A stretch of 64,000 nucleotides of DNA from Paramagnetospirillum magnetotacticum MS-1 (GTDB lineage Bacteria > Pseudomonadota > Alphaproteobacteria > Rhodospirillales > Magnetospirillaceae). The first letter of the stretch is position 1; every line of letters begins with the position of its first letter. The notes below the pieces were generated by a model. It saw only the letters and a list, made by a program, of their open reading frames with translations, did not search any database and was not told the origin of the DNA. The DNA lies in the NCBI RefSeq assembly GCF_000829825.1, contig NZ_JXSL01000030.1, forward strand, positions 1,247,501 to 1,311,500, given 5' to 3'. Positions 18,922 through 27,784 of the stretch are shown here, in pieces. The translations under genes and the position numbers were made by a program.

Positions 18922-20470
18922 GGAGGGACTGGCGCAGCAGGGATTGGCCGCCCATCTCGGCTGGCTGGGGCAGTCCCAGCAGGGCCAGCAGGGTGGGCGC
19001 CACATCGGCCAGACGGCCGTCGCCGATGCCATCGATTCCGGCGGGCGGGGCGACCAGCACGGCGGGAACCGGGCCGGTGGTGTGGGCGGTGTGTGGCTCG
19101 CCCGTCACGGGGTCCTTCATCTGCTCGGCATTGCCGTGATCGGCGGTGACCAGCATGGTGCCGCCCGCCGTCTTCACGGCCGTCTCCAGTCGGCCCAGGC
19201 AGGCATCCACCGTCTGAGCGGCGGCGATGGCGGCCTTCATGAAGCCGGTATGGCCCACCATGTCGCCATTGGCGTAGTTGACGACGATCACGTCGAAGGT
19301 GCCGCCCTCGATGGCGGCGATCAGCTTGTCGGTGACTTCCGCCGCGCTCATCTCCGGCTGCAGGTCATAGGTGGCGACCTTGGGGCTGGGGACCAGGATG
19401 CGCTCCTCGCCCGGAAACACCATCTCGCGCCCGCCATTGAAGAAGAAGGTCACATGGGCGTATTTCTCGGTCTCGGCGATGCGCAGCTGCTTGAGTCCAG
19501 CGCGGCTCAGCACCTCGCCCAGGATGTTGTCCAGGGTCTCGGGCCCGAACAGGGTGCCAAGGAAGGCGTTGAGGTCCTTGGAATATTCGGTCAGCCCCAG
19601 GCGGGCGGCGAAGCTCACCTGACGGGCACGGGCAAAGCCGTCGAAGGCCGGGTTGACCAGGCAGTCCAGGATCTCGCGCGCCCGGTCGGCGCGGAAATTG
19701 CCCATCAAGAGCCCGTCGCCGTCCTTCATGCCCGCGTAAGAACCGATCACGGCGGGAAGCATGAATTCGTCGGTCTTGGAATCCGCATAGGAGGCGGCGA
19801 TGGCGGCCAGGGGATCGGCCCCGGCCACGCCCTTGGCCTCCACCATGGCGTTCCAGGCCAGCGAGACGCGGTCCCAGCGCTTGTCGCGGTCCATGGCGTA
19901 ATAGCGGCCCGAGACGGTGGCGAGATGAACGTCGTGGCCCTTCACGGCGGCCAGGAAGCGCTCCATGAAGCCCTTGGCGCTGCTGGGCGGCGTATCGCGG
20001 CCGTCGAGGAAGGCGTGGACCTGAACCGTGACGCCCGCATCGGCGATGGTCCGGGCCAGGGCAGCCAGATGATCCTGATGGGAATGCACGCCGCCGGGGC
20101 TGAGCAGCCCCATCAGATGCATGGCGCCTCCCCTGGCCTTGACCGCCGCGATGGCCTTGGTCAGTTCGGGATTGGCGGCCAGCGAACCATCGGCCACGGC
20201 GGTGTCGATGCGGGGCAGATCCTGCATCACCACACGGCCAGCGCCCAGATTCATGTGCCCCACCTCGGAATTGCCCATCTGGCCATCGGGCAGTCCCACC
20301 TGCAAACCGGAGGATTGCAGCAGCGAATGGGGATAGCTGGCCAGGAACCGGTCCCAATTGGGGGTGTCGGCCTGGGTGATGGCGTTGTCGGCGGAATCTT
20401 CGCGCCAGCCCCAGCCGTCCAGGATGCACAGAACGACAGGACGGGGGCGGCGGGGGGAAGCATTGGACAT
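18908..20470 (-). CDS. gpmI: 2,3-bisphosphoglycerate-independent phosphoglycerate mutase
   Basis: A 520-residue, two-domain, manganese-dependent enzyme that interconverts 3- and 2-phosphoglycerate in glycolysis and gluconeogenesis. The N-terminal VVLCILDGWGWR metal motif, the phosphoserine site Ser68 in MGNSEVGHMNLG, and the late TADHGNAEQM motif are all present. Length is normal. It is the first gene of the run gpmI-envC-ctpA-yibQ-rppH, a familiar alphaproteobacterial order. Confidence 0.95.
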   Translation of the reverse strand: MSNASPRRPRPVVLCILDGWGWREDSADNAITQADTPNWDRFLASYPHSLLQSSGLQVGLPDGQMGNSEVGHMNLGAGRVVMQDLPRIDTAVADGSLAANPELTKAIAAVKARGGAMHLMGLLSPGGVHSHQDHLAALARTIADAGVTVQVHAFLDGRDTPPSSAKGFMERFLAAVKGHDVHLATVSGRYYAMDRDKRWDRVSLAWNAMVEAKGVAGADPLAAIAASYADSKTDEFMLPAVIGSYAGMKDGDGLLMGNFRADRAREILDCLVNPAFDGFARARQVSFAARLGLTEYSKDLNAFLGTLFGPETLDNILGEVLSRAGLKQLRIAETEKYAHVTFFFNGGREMVFPGEERILVPSPKVATYDLQPEMSAAEVTDKLIAAIEGGTFDVIVVNYANGDMVGHTGFMKAAIAAAQTVDACLGRLETAVKTAGGTMLVTADHGNAEQMKDPVTGEPHTAHTTGPVPAVLVAPPAGIDGIGDGRLADVAPTLLALLGLPQPAEMGGQSLLRQSLRAAG

Positions 20471-20544
20471 GGCGGGCGGACCTGTAATGGCAAGGAAACG
20501 CTTATGGCCCGCACCTTATCCTTATTCAGGCTTTCCCGCCAGTT

Positions 20545-21543
20545 CTAGGCAGCGGGCAGTCTGTTCTTCAAACCTTCAGGCAGCGGCGCCAGGACCAGCC
20601 TGCGGGCATGGTGCCAGAAGGCCGACAGGCTAAGCAGCACCGAGCCGATCACCAGGGCGGTCAGCGCGAAGGCCGCGGTCGAAGACCCTGCCGCCTCGAA
20701 CAAGGTGGTGGCGGCATACAGCACATAGGCCAGGGCCGAAACCAGCAGGGCGCGGCGGTCTACCGCCAGGGCCACCAGGGCGAGGACGGCATAGAGGACC
20801 ACCGCTCCCACGGCTCCGGCGATGGTGGCACCTCCGGCGCCCAGCAGGGAAAAGACCGGGTGGACGATCATGGGGGCGGCGGCCAGATGCAGCCAGAAGG
20901 CCACGTCCGAACGCCGTGTCTTGCGCGCCAGATCACCCGCATCCCAGCGTAGAGCCAGGGCAAACAGCGCCAGCCCGGCGATGAAGACCAATGGCAGGAA
21001 GAACTCCCGCAGTGCCGGGACGAGGGCGAGGCCTAGGGCCAGCACGGCTCCGGCTCCGGTGACGGCTCCGGCGGCGATGGTGATGGGCACCATGAAGCGG
21101 CGCCAGTGCGCCCAGGCGGCCAGGGCGGCGATGGCGGCCGAAGCGGCGACGCCATAGCCGCCCCTGGCGAAATCCTCCACCCCCACCACGCCGAGCCCGG
21201 TGGAGAACACGCCCCAGACGAAGGCCAGCAACAGGGCCAGGCTGGGCAGGGCCATGCGGCGCTTGCGGGTAAAGTACTCGGCGAAGGCCCAGGCGGCGGC
21301 GGCACCCGCGGCGCCCCCCAGAATGGGGCTGACCTTGCCCGCCAGCCAACCCAAGGCCCACAGCAGCAAAACGGCGGCGATGGTGACGAAAATATCGTTG
21401 AAGCTGGTGACGAGGCGCACGCTCTCCTCGTCCGCCTCATGGGCATTCTGCCGCTTCGCGACAAAGTCCCGGAACGCTATGGCCGTTTCGGGCGTCAGGA
21501 TTCCGGCGGCACTGGCCGCGTCGAGATCATCGTCACTGTACAT
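20545..21543 (-). CDS. Polytopic membrane protein of unknown function
   Basis: A 332-residue protein with a soluble acidic N-terminus (about 55 residues) and then about nine to ten hydrophobic segments rich in Ala, Leu and Val. The layout (short helical head, then many TMs with a few intervening charged loops such as RRFMVP and RWDAGDLARKTRR) resembles DUF2157/DUF4401-type proteins, but I cannot assign it firmly. It stands alone between gpmI and the low-GC region. Confidence 0.7.
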   Translation of the reverse strand: MYSDDDLDAASAAGILTPETAIAFRDFVAKRQNAHEADEESVRLVTSFNDIFVTIAAVLLLWALGWLAGKVSPILGGAAGAAAAWAFAEYFTRKRRMALPSLALLLAFVWGVFSTGLGVVGVEDFARGGYGVAASAAIAALAAWAHWRRFMVPITIAAGAVTGAGAVLALGLALVPALREFFLPLVFIAGLALFALALRWDAGDLARKTRRSDVAFWLHLAAAPMIVHPVFSLLGAGGATIAGAVGAVVLYAVLALVALAVDRRALLVSALAYVLYAATTLFEAAGSSTAAFALTALVIGSVLLSLSAFWHHARRLVLAPLPEGLKNRLPAA

Positions 21544-21824
21544 GCCGGCTCACCTGCTGTTGCGCTGCCCATAGAACATGGTGGGGCCGGTGGGGGCAAG
21601 GGGGAAGGGTGTGAAACTATTAAAGTGTTCTTGCTGCTAGTCATATTACAAAGAGAATAGTTACAATGCGAGTCTTGAGCTAAAGGTTGCTGTGATAGCC
21701 AATAAACAGGGGATGGATGCATATTAAAATTATACAACACGTATAAATAGTGGACGTGGTGTTGAGATCCGTCCCCATGTCGAAAACCCATCCGAACCAG
21801 CTTCGGATCAAGGAGAGCAAAGAC
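21544..21824. other. Low-GC intergenic region before the astacin-like gene
   Basis: About 280 bp between divergent genes. Bases 21610-21750 are clearly richer in A+T than the surrounding genome (for example ATATTAAAATTATAC and GTATAAATAG), which marks either a promoter or recently acquired DNA. A TATAAAT near 21742 could be a -10 box, but no convincing -35 box was found. An AAGGAGAG ribosome-binding site at 21810-21817 precedes the chosen ATG. Confidence 0.5.
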
Positions 21825-23693
21825 ATGGCGACATCTTGCAATGCCACCGATCACCTCAATGACCTCGCCTGCACATGCACGATCAAGACCGTTGATCCGT
21901 CGTTGCTGGTCGCCGCGGCAGCCAGGGCGGTCGCGATCAATCCAGCCAACGCGCCGTCTCGGCATCTCATGGCCATGGCACCTGATGATGTGGTTCTTCC
22001 GCCGGAACATTTGGCGGTTCTGACCAATAAATACTGGGGCAAGAACGGAGTCACGCTGACCGTGGGCTTCCTGGACAATCCGCCCGCCGACCTGCGCGCG
22101 CGGATCTTGGCGCATATGAATGCGTGGGGCACTTACGCCAATACCCACTTTGCCGAAAGCAATGTCGATCCGCAGGTGCGCATCTCACGAACCGCCGGAG
22201 ATGGTTACTGGTCGTATCTCGGCACAGACGTGCTTACCATTGGGGCTGACAAGGCGACCATGAATCTCGATTCATTCACCATGAATACTCGGGATTCGGA
22301 ATTCTATCGGGTGGTCCGTCATGAAACCGGGCATACGCTGGGCTTTCCCCACGAGCATAGGCGCAAGGAAATCGTCGATCAGATCGACTTCGAGAAGGCT
22401 GTCGCCTATTTCATGGCCAGTCAAGGTTGGACCCGTGAGAAGGTCATTAGTCAGGTCCTGACGCCGCTCCAAGACGCTGACTTGAACGCCACGGCTGACG
22501 CCGATCGTACCTCCATTATGTGTTATTGGCTGCCAGGCTCGATCATGAAGAACGGTGAGCCCGTTGTCGGCGGCGTGGATATTGACAAGGTGGATGCCGA
22601 TTTCGCCGCCTCCATCTACCCCAAGCCCCGTTACCACGCCGTCTATCAGCAGGGCGATCCGGGCAACGGCATCGGCGGCTATGATCTGCATAGCGGTAAC
22701 GACCGGGCCTTCGCCTTTGATTACGACCACAGCGGTAAGACGGACCATATCGCTCTTTACCGCCCCGCCACCGGCACGTTCTGGATTTTGAAGAACGACG
22801 GCGGCACTTTCACGCCGGTCTACCAGCAGGGCGATCCGGGCAATGGCATCGGCGGTTACGATCTGCATAGCGGCAACGACCTCGCCTTCGCCTTCGATTA
22901 CGACCATAGCGGCAAGCAAGATCACATCGCGCTTTACCGTCCCGGCACCGGCACGTTCTGGATTTTGAAGAACGACGGCGGGACTTTCACGCCGGTCTAC
23001 CAGCAGGGTGATCCGGGCAATGGCATCGGCGGTTACGATCTGCATAGCGGCAACGACCGCGCCTTCGCCTTCGATTACGACCACAGCGGCAAGCTAGATC
23101 ATATCGCGCTTTACCGTCCCGGCACCGGCACGTTCTGGATTTTGAAGAACAACGGCGGCACTTTCACGCCGGTCTACCAGCAGGGCGATCCGGGCAATGG
23201 CATCGGCGGTTACGATCTGCATAGCGGCAACGACCGCGCCTTCGCCTTCGATTACGACCATAGCGGCAAGCAAGATCATATCGCGCTTTACCGTCCCGGC
23301 ACCGGCACGTTCTGGATTTTGAAGAACGACGGCGGCGCCTTCTCGCCGGTCTACCAGCAGGGCGATCCCGGTAATGGCATCGGCGGTTATGATCTGCATA
23401 GCGGCAACGACCGCGCCTTCGCCTTCGATTTCGAAAATAGCGGTAAGAAGGACCATATTGCGCTTTACCGTCCTGGAACCGGCACGTTCTGGGTCGTGCG
23501 GAACCTGAAGGGTATCTTCAGTCCGGTCTACAACGAGGGTGATCCGGGAAATGGGATCGGCGGCTATGATTTGCATAGCACAGCCGATGCGGCCTTCGCC
23601 TTCGATTACGATCACAGCGGTAAGAGCGATCATATCGCGCTCTATCGCCCCGGAACGGGAACGTTCTGGATCGTGGAGAAGAACGCGCCTTAA
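21825..23693 (+). CDS. Astacin-like zinc metalloprotease with six tandem FG-GAP-like repeats
   Basis: A 622-residue protein. Residues ~75-270 form a metallopeptidase domain with HETGHTLGFPHEHRR (His166, His170, His176), the M12A/astacin zinc motif, and a Met-turn SIMCY (Met232, Tyr234). Residues 273 to the end are six 59-residue repeats, each like GDPGNGIGGYDLHSGND then FDYDHSGK-DHIALYRPGTGTFW; the acidic D-x-D-x-S-G-K core suggests calcium binding and a beta-propeller. The ATG at 21825 has an AGGAG site 9 bases upstream, better than GTG 21750 or ATG 21777. No clear signal peptide is visible, so export is unproven. Confidence 0.8.
   Translation: MATSCNATDHLNDLACTCTIKTVDPSLLVAAAARAVAINPANAPSRHLMAMAPDDVVLPPEHLAVLTNKYWGKNGVTLTVGFLDNPPADLRARILAHMNAWGTYANTHFAESNVDPQVRISRTAGDGYWSYLGTDVLTIGADKATMNLDSFTMNTRDSEFYRVVRHETGHTLGFPHEHRRKEIVDQIDFEKAVAYFMASQGWTREKVISQVLTPLQDADLNATADADRTSIMCYWLPGSIMKNGEPVVGGVDIDKVDADFAASIYPKPRYHAVYQQGDPGNGIGGYDLHSGNDRAFAFDYDHSGKTDHIALYRPATGTFWILKNDGGTFTPVYQQGDPGNGIGGYDLHSGNDLAFAFDYDHSGKQDHIALYRPGTGTFWILKNDGGTFTPVYQQGDPGNGIGGYDLHSGNDRAFAFDYDHSGKLDHIALYRPGTGTFWILKNNGGTFTPVYQQGDPGNGIGGYDLHSGNDRAFAFDYDHSGKQDHIALYRPGTGTFWILKNDGGAFSPVYQQGDPGNGIGGYDLHSGNDRAFAFDFENSGKKDHIALYRPGTGTFWVVRNLKGIFSPVYNEGDPGNGIGGYDLHSTADAAFAFDYDHSGKSDHIALYRPGTGTFWIVEKNAP
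22641..23690 (+). repeat. Six tandem 177-bp coding repeats
   Basis: Units begin at 22641, 22818, 22995, 23172, 23349 and 23526, exactly 177 bp apart; the last is slightly short. Units 2 to 4 are almost identical in DNA, including third codon positions, while units 1, 5 and 6 have diverged more. This points to recent unequal crossing-over or gene conversion among the middle units. The period is a whole number of codons, so copy-number change keeps the frame. Confidence 0.95.
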
Positions 23694-23786
23694 TCGTTAG
23701 GGCGGATGGGGGCGGGGGGCTGTGGTCCCTCGCCCCCTCAAGCCAAGGTCCTGAATGTCTCGAGCGGCTGTCATCGTGGGTTGGCG

Positions 23787-24413
23787 TTACGTCCGCCAGC
23801 CCACTTCACGGGCCAAGGCTTCCAGGACCGAACTGGACGCCTCCCATTCCTCAGGGGGAGGCGCGCCGTCGGATTGGGCGGCGGCGCGGGCCGTGGCGAT
23901 GGTTTCGGCCAAAGGCGAGAGGCCCACGGCGGCGCGGCGGGCATCAACCTCGGCTTCGTCCTCGATGGGGAGCGGCGAGAGGCGGCCGCCTTGCCAATCC
24001 AATTGGGTGCCGTATTTCTGCGGGCGGCCTTCGAGCGCCCGGATGCGGTCCTCCAGCATGGCGGCGTGGCGCTTGGGCACTTCGTCGCGGTTGGCGGCGG
24101 ATTTCAAGAGACCAAGACAGCGGCGCATGAAGCTGGGGCGCGAGACGGCATGCATGGCCACCAGCCAGGCGGCTTCGGCCCCGTCGGCGGCGGCGGCATC
24201 GACGGTGGGCCAGCCCTCGTCGTCGACGATCAGTTCCAGTTCGCGGGCATTGGCTTCATGCAGTTGGCGCAAGCCGAGGGGGTAGCCGCCCACTGGCTCG
24301 CCCGATTGCAGCAATTCGAGGCGCAACGCCTGCTCGGCGTCCTTCAACGCCAGCAAGCGGTGGCGGAAATGTCCGGCCAAGGGCGGCTCTCCAGAAGAGG
24401 TAAGACCAATCAC
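23787..24413 (-). CDS. DUF6624 family protein
   Basis: A 208-residue protein with no signal peptide or membrane segment. It contains the DUF6624 pattern: GWPTVDAAAADGAEAAWLVA, then RRCLGLLK, KRHAAMLEDRI, and GRPQKYGTQ before a C-terminal acidic part. The family has no established function; members are scattered and often near phage or secretion genes. It converges on the astacin-like gene, leaving 93 bp with a G-rich imperfect hairpin at about 23708-23740. Confidence 0.75.
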   Translation of the reverse strand: MIGLTSSGEPPLAGHFRHRLLALKDAEQALRLELLQSGEPVGGYPLGLRQLHEANARELELIVDDEGWPTVDAAAADGAEAAWLVAMHAVSRPSFMRRCLGLLKSAANRDEVPKRHAAMLEDRIRALEGRPQKYGTQLDWQGGRLSPLPIEDEAEVDARRAAVGLSPLAETIATARAAAQSDGAPPPEEWEASSSVLEALAREVGWRT

Positions 24414-24577
24414 TTGCCCAGGCTGATATGCGATTCGTCACCATAGATCAACAAATTGCTGGGCGGAGCACGGGTGCTCCATACCATCGGCCGTCATGGC
24501 CGGGCTTGACCCGGCCATCCATGGACCCCCGGGACAAGCCCGGGGGTGACGGCAAAATGAAGGCGGCTCGGCAACCG

Positions 24578-26239
24578 CTAGTCCCGCGCACCCGACAGCA
24601 GGCCGCGCGCGATGACCTGGGCCTGGATCTCGGCGGCACCCTCGAAGATGTTGAGGATGCGGGCGTCGCACAGGATGCGCGAGATGGGGTATTCCTCGGC
24701 ATAGCCGTTGCCGCCATGGACCTGCAGCGCGTTGTCGGCATTGGCCCAGGCGACGCGGGCCGCCAGCAGCTTGGCCATGCCAGCCTCGATGTCGCAGCGG
24801 TGGCCCTCGTCCTTCTCGCGCGCCGAGAAATAGGTGAGCTGGCGGGCGATCATGGTTTCCACCGCCATCCAGGCGATCTTGCCGCCGACGCGGGGGAACT
24901 GGTAGATGGGCTTACCGAACTGGACGCGTTCATTGGCGTATTTCAGGCCCACTTCCATGGCGCACTGGGCCACGCCCACGGCGCGGGCCGCGGTCTGGAT
25001 ACGGGCCGATTCGAAGGTCTCCATCAGTTGCTTGAAGCCCTGGCCCTCGACGCCGCCCAGCAGGTTGGCGGCGGGGACCTTGAAGCCGTCGAAGCCCAGC
25101 TCGTATTCCTTCATGCCACGATAGCCGAGAACCTTGATCTCGCCGCCGGTCATGCCTTCGGCGGGGAAGGGATTGGCTTCGGTGCCGCGCGGCTTGGGCG
25201 CGATCATCATGGACAGGCCCTTCCAATCCTTGGTGTCGGGATTGGTGCGGACCAGGAGGGTCATCACATCGGTGCGCGCCGCGTGGGTGATCCAGGTCTT
25301 GTTGCCGGTCACCACGTATTCGTCGCCCTGTTTCACGGCGCGGGTGCGCAAGGACCCCAGGTCAGAGCCGGTATTGGGCTCGGTGAACACGGCGGTGGGC
25401 AGAATCTCGCCCGAGGCGATCTTGGGCAGCCATTCCTGCTTCTGCTCTTCGGTGCCGCCCAAACGGATCAGCTCGCCAGCGATCTCGGAACGGGTGCCGA
25501 GCGAGCCCACGCCGATATAGCCGCGCGACAGTTCTTCCGTCACCACGCACATGGACATCTTGCCCAGGCCCAGCCCGCCGTATTCCTCAGGGAGCGTCAG
25601 ACCGAACACGCCCATCTCGGCCACATGATCGACCACCTCGATGGGGATCAGCTCGTCCTTGAGGTGCCATTCATGGGCGTGGGGGATGACCTCGTTCTCG
25701 GCGAAGCTGCGGAACTGGTCGCGGATGAGGATCAGGGTCTCGTCTTCCAGGCCCGGCTCGCCGAAATGGTGGCCGTCCTTGATCAGTTCGGCGATGCGGT
25801 CGCGCACGGCCGCCGTACAGCCCTGACGGCGGAGCGTGGAGGTGGCGGTGGTGGCGAATTCGTGGACCGCCTTGGAATCCAGGCCCAGATCGCCGGGGCG
25901 CACCATCTCGCCCTGGCTCATGGGGATGCCGCCGAAGATCTGGGCGGTGTATTCGCCGAAGGCCGCCTGCAGCATCAGGGTCTCCAGCTCGCCCAGCTTG
26001 CCCTCGGCGTCAAGACGCTTGGCCCAGCCCAGCATCTGCTGCAGCGCCGCCACATAGGTGGCCAGCCAGGCATAGCCGTGGGCGGCGGTCTGGTTGGCGT
26101 CGAACAGGGCGCCGTTGACCTTGCCATCCTTGCTGACCATGGCGGTGACATTGGCCTTGGCGGTCAGCCGCAGCTTGTCGAGAACCGCGAGTGCGGCTTC
26201 GCAGGTGGGGATCAGATCGGTGATCAGGATGGCGGTCAT
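24578..26239 (-). CDS. mcd: (2S)-methylsuccinyl-CoA dehydrogenase
   Basis: A 553-residue flavoprotein of the acyl-CoA dehydrogenase superfamily. The ~150-residue N-terminal extension and the neighbouring ccr and ecm identify it as Mcd, which oxidises methylsuccinyl-CoA to mesaconyl-CoA in the ethylmalonyl-CoA pathway. Core motifs are TEPNTGSDLGSLRT, NKTWITHA and the C-terminal QVHGGNGYAEEYPISRI. ATG 26239 has a GAGGA site upstream; a longer frame to 26305 would translate the ccr terminator. It lies 73 bp downstream of ccr, separated by a strong terminator. Confidence 0.9.
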   Translation of the reverse strand: MTAILITDLIPTCEAALAVLDKLRLTAKANVTAMVSKDGKVNGALFDANQTAAHGYAWLATYVAALQQMLGWAKRLDAEGKLGELETLMLQAAFGEYTAQIFGGIPMSQGEMVRPGDLGLDSKAVHEFATTATSTLRRQGCTAAVRDRIAELIKDGHHFGEPGLEDETLILIRDQFRSFAENEVIPHAHEWHLKDELIPIEVVDHVAEMGVFGLTLPEEYGGLGLGKMSMCVVTEELSRGYIGVGSLGTRSEIAGELIRLGGTEEQKQEWLPKIASGEILPTAVFTEPNTGSDLGSLRTRAVKQGDEYVVTGNKTWITHAARTDVMTLLVRTNPDTKDWKGLSMMIAPKPRGTEANPFPAEGMTGGEIKVLGYRGMKEYELGFDGFKVPAANLLGGVEGQGFKQLMETFESARIQTAARAVGVAQCAMEVGLKYANERVQFGKPIYQFPRVGGKIAWMAVETMIARQLTYFSAREKDEGHRCDIEAGMAKLLAARVAWANADNALQVHGGNGYAEEYPISRILCDARILNIFEGAAEIQAQVIARGLLSGARD

Positions 26240-26263
26240 GGCGGCGTCCTCAAGGCGATTGAA

Positions 26264-26302
26264 TAAGAAAAAAACCCTCTCCCGGTGCCGGGAGAGGGTT
26301 TT
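26264..26302 (-). terminator. Rho-independent terminator after ccr
   Basis: A perfect 15-bp inverted repeat, AAAACCCTCTCCCGG with a 2-base loop (26271-26302), followed on the minus strand by a T run (A run at 26268-26274 on the plus strand). It ends ccr transcription, so mcd needs readthrough or its own promoter. Confidence 0.93.
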
Positions 26303-26312
26303 CACTCAAGGA

Positions 26313-27569
26313 TTAACCCTCGATGCAGTCCTCGACAGTGTAGCGGCCGGGCTTGTGGGCCTGGACCAGCACCGCCATGTTGCCGGGTTTGTGCAGGTTC
26401 TTCAGCATCTGCATGTGGGCATGCGGGATGTCGTTCCAGGCATAGACCTCGGACATGCACGGATCGATGCGGCGTTCGATAACCAGCTGGTTGGCCTGGG
26501 AGGCCTGCAGCAGGTTGGCGAAGTGGCTGCCCTGGATGCGCTTCTGGCGCATCCACACGAAGCGGGCGTCGAAGGTCAGGTTATAGCCGGTGGTGCCGGC
26601 GCAGAACACGACCATGCCGCCGCGCTTGACCACGTTGCACGACACCGGGAAGGTGGATTCGCCGGGATGCTCGAACACGAAATCGACGTCGTTGCCCTTG
26701 CCGGTGATGTCCCAGATGGCCTTGCCGAACTCGCGGGTCTTCTTCATGTAGTCGCTGAAGACCTTGGGATCGCCGTCCACGTCGGGCAGCTGGCCCCAGC
26801 AGTCGAAGTCCTTGCGGTTGATGACGCCCTTGGCGCCCAGGCCGAGGACGAATTCACGCTTGTCCTCCTCGGACACCACGCCGATGGCGTTGCCGCCCGA
26901 CACGGCCACCAGCTGGATGGCCATGGAGCCCAGGCCGCCAGCGGCGCCCCAGACCAGGACGTTGTGGCCGGGACGCAGCACATGCGGACGATGGCCGAAC
27001 AGCATGCGATAGGCGGTGGCCAGCGTCAGGGTGTAACAGGCGCTCTCTTCCCAGGTCAGGTGCTTGGGGCGCGCCATGACCTGCTGCGCCTGGACGCGGG
27101 CGAACTGGGCGAAGGAGCCGTCGGGGGTCTCATAGCCCCAGATGCGCTGGGTGGCGGAGTTCATGGGGTCGCCGCCATTGCACTCTTCGTCGTCGCCGTC
27201 GGTCTGGTTGCAGTGAACCACCACCTCGTCGCCGACCTTCCAGCGCTTCACCTTGGAGCCCACCTTGTAGATGATGCCCGAAGCGTCGGAACCGGCGATG
27301 TGATAATCGGCCTTGTGATAGTCGAAGGGCGAGATGGGCTTGCCCAGACAGGCCCAGACGCCGTTGTAGTTGACGCCCGCCGCCATCACCATGATCAGCA
27401 CTTCATGGGGATCGATATCGGGGGTATCGACCACCTCCACCTGCATGGCGGAGTCGGGATTGCCATGGCGCTCGCGCCGGATCGCCCAGGCGTACATCTG
27501 CTTCGGCACATGTCCGATCGGCGGAATCTCACCCAGCTCGTAGAGATCCTTGACCACCTGCTCGCTCAT
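26313..27569 (-). CDS. ccr: Crotonyl-CoA carboxylase/reductase
   Basis: A 418-residue medium-chain dehydrogenase/reductase that uses NADPH and CO2 to turn crotonyl-CoA into (2S)-ethylmalonyl-CoA, the key step of the ethylmalonyl-CoA pathway. Visible features are the Ccr-specific HCNQTDGDDEECNGGDP insert, the nucleotide-binding LVWGAAGGLGSMAIQL, and the FEHPGESTFP segment. ATG 27569 follows an AAGGAG site at good spacing; the open frame to 27671 is not family-like. It is divergent from ecm. Confidence 0.95.
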   Translation of the reverse strand: MSEQVVKDLYELGEIPPIGHVPKQMYAWAIRRERHGNPDSAMQVEVVDTPDIDPHEVLIMVMAAGVNYNGVWACLGKPISPFDYHKADYHIAGSDASGIIYKVGSKVKRWKVGDEVVVHCNQTDGDDEECNGGDPMNSATQRIWGYETPDGSFAQFARVQAQQVMARPKHLTWEESACYTLTLATAYRMLFGHRPHVLRPGHNVLVWGAAGGLGSMAIQLVAVSGGNAIGVVSEEDKREFVLGLGAKGVINRKDFDCWGQLPDVDGDPKVFSDYMKKTREFGKAIWDITGKGNDVDFVFEHPGESTFPVSCNVVKRGGMVVFCAGTTGYNLTFDARFVWMRQKRIQGSHFANLLQASQANQLVIERRIDPCMSEVYAWNDIPHAHMQMLKNLHKPGNMAVLVQAHKPGRYTVEDCIEG

Positions 27570-27784
27570 CCTAGAACTCCTTGACCCACTGGACGACACT
27601 TCCCCGACGCGGCCAGCCTCGGCGCTCGGTACACCGCCTTTTAGCGTTTTGTCGCTTTCTTCGCAATGCACAAAATGATAGTTTGTTTCGCGAAGTTGGG
27701 GAAATGGGAAATTTTAGGTCGCAGACCACCCCTAAGCCCTGGCAAAGTTGCATTTTTTTGAATGGATTCAGTCTGGAGCGCCCG
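27570..27784. promoter_or_regulatory. Divergent control region between ccr and ecm
   Basis: A 215-bp region, poorer in GC than its flanks, that must hold promoters for both ccr and ecm. It contains several short dyads: ACAAA-N7-TTTGT (27670-27686), TTCGCGAA (27687-27694) and GCAA-AG-TTGC (27742-27751). Regulators of the glyoxylate and ethylmalonyl-CoA routes (RamB/ScfR type) are known to use TTTGC/GCAAA-like sites, so these are candidate operators. Exact promoters could not be fixed. Confidence 0.45.

Noticed and set aside
22641-23690. Regular repeats that might be taken for a CRISPR array
   Set aside because: The units are 177 bp with no unique spacers and lie in frame within one protein.
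23694-23786. Terminator between the astacin-like and DUF6624 genes
   Set aside because: A G-rich imperfect hairpin (about 23708-23740) lacks a T-run on either strand, so intrinsic termination is not supported.
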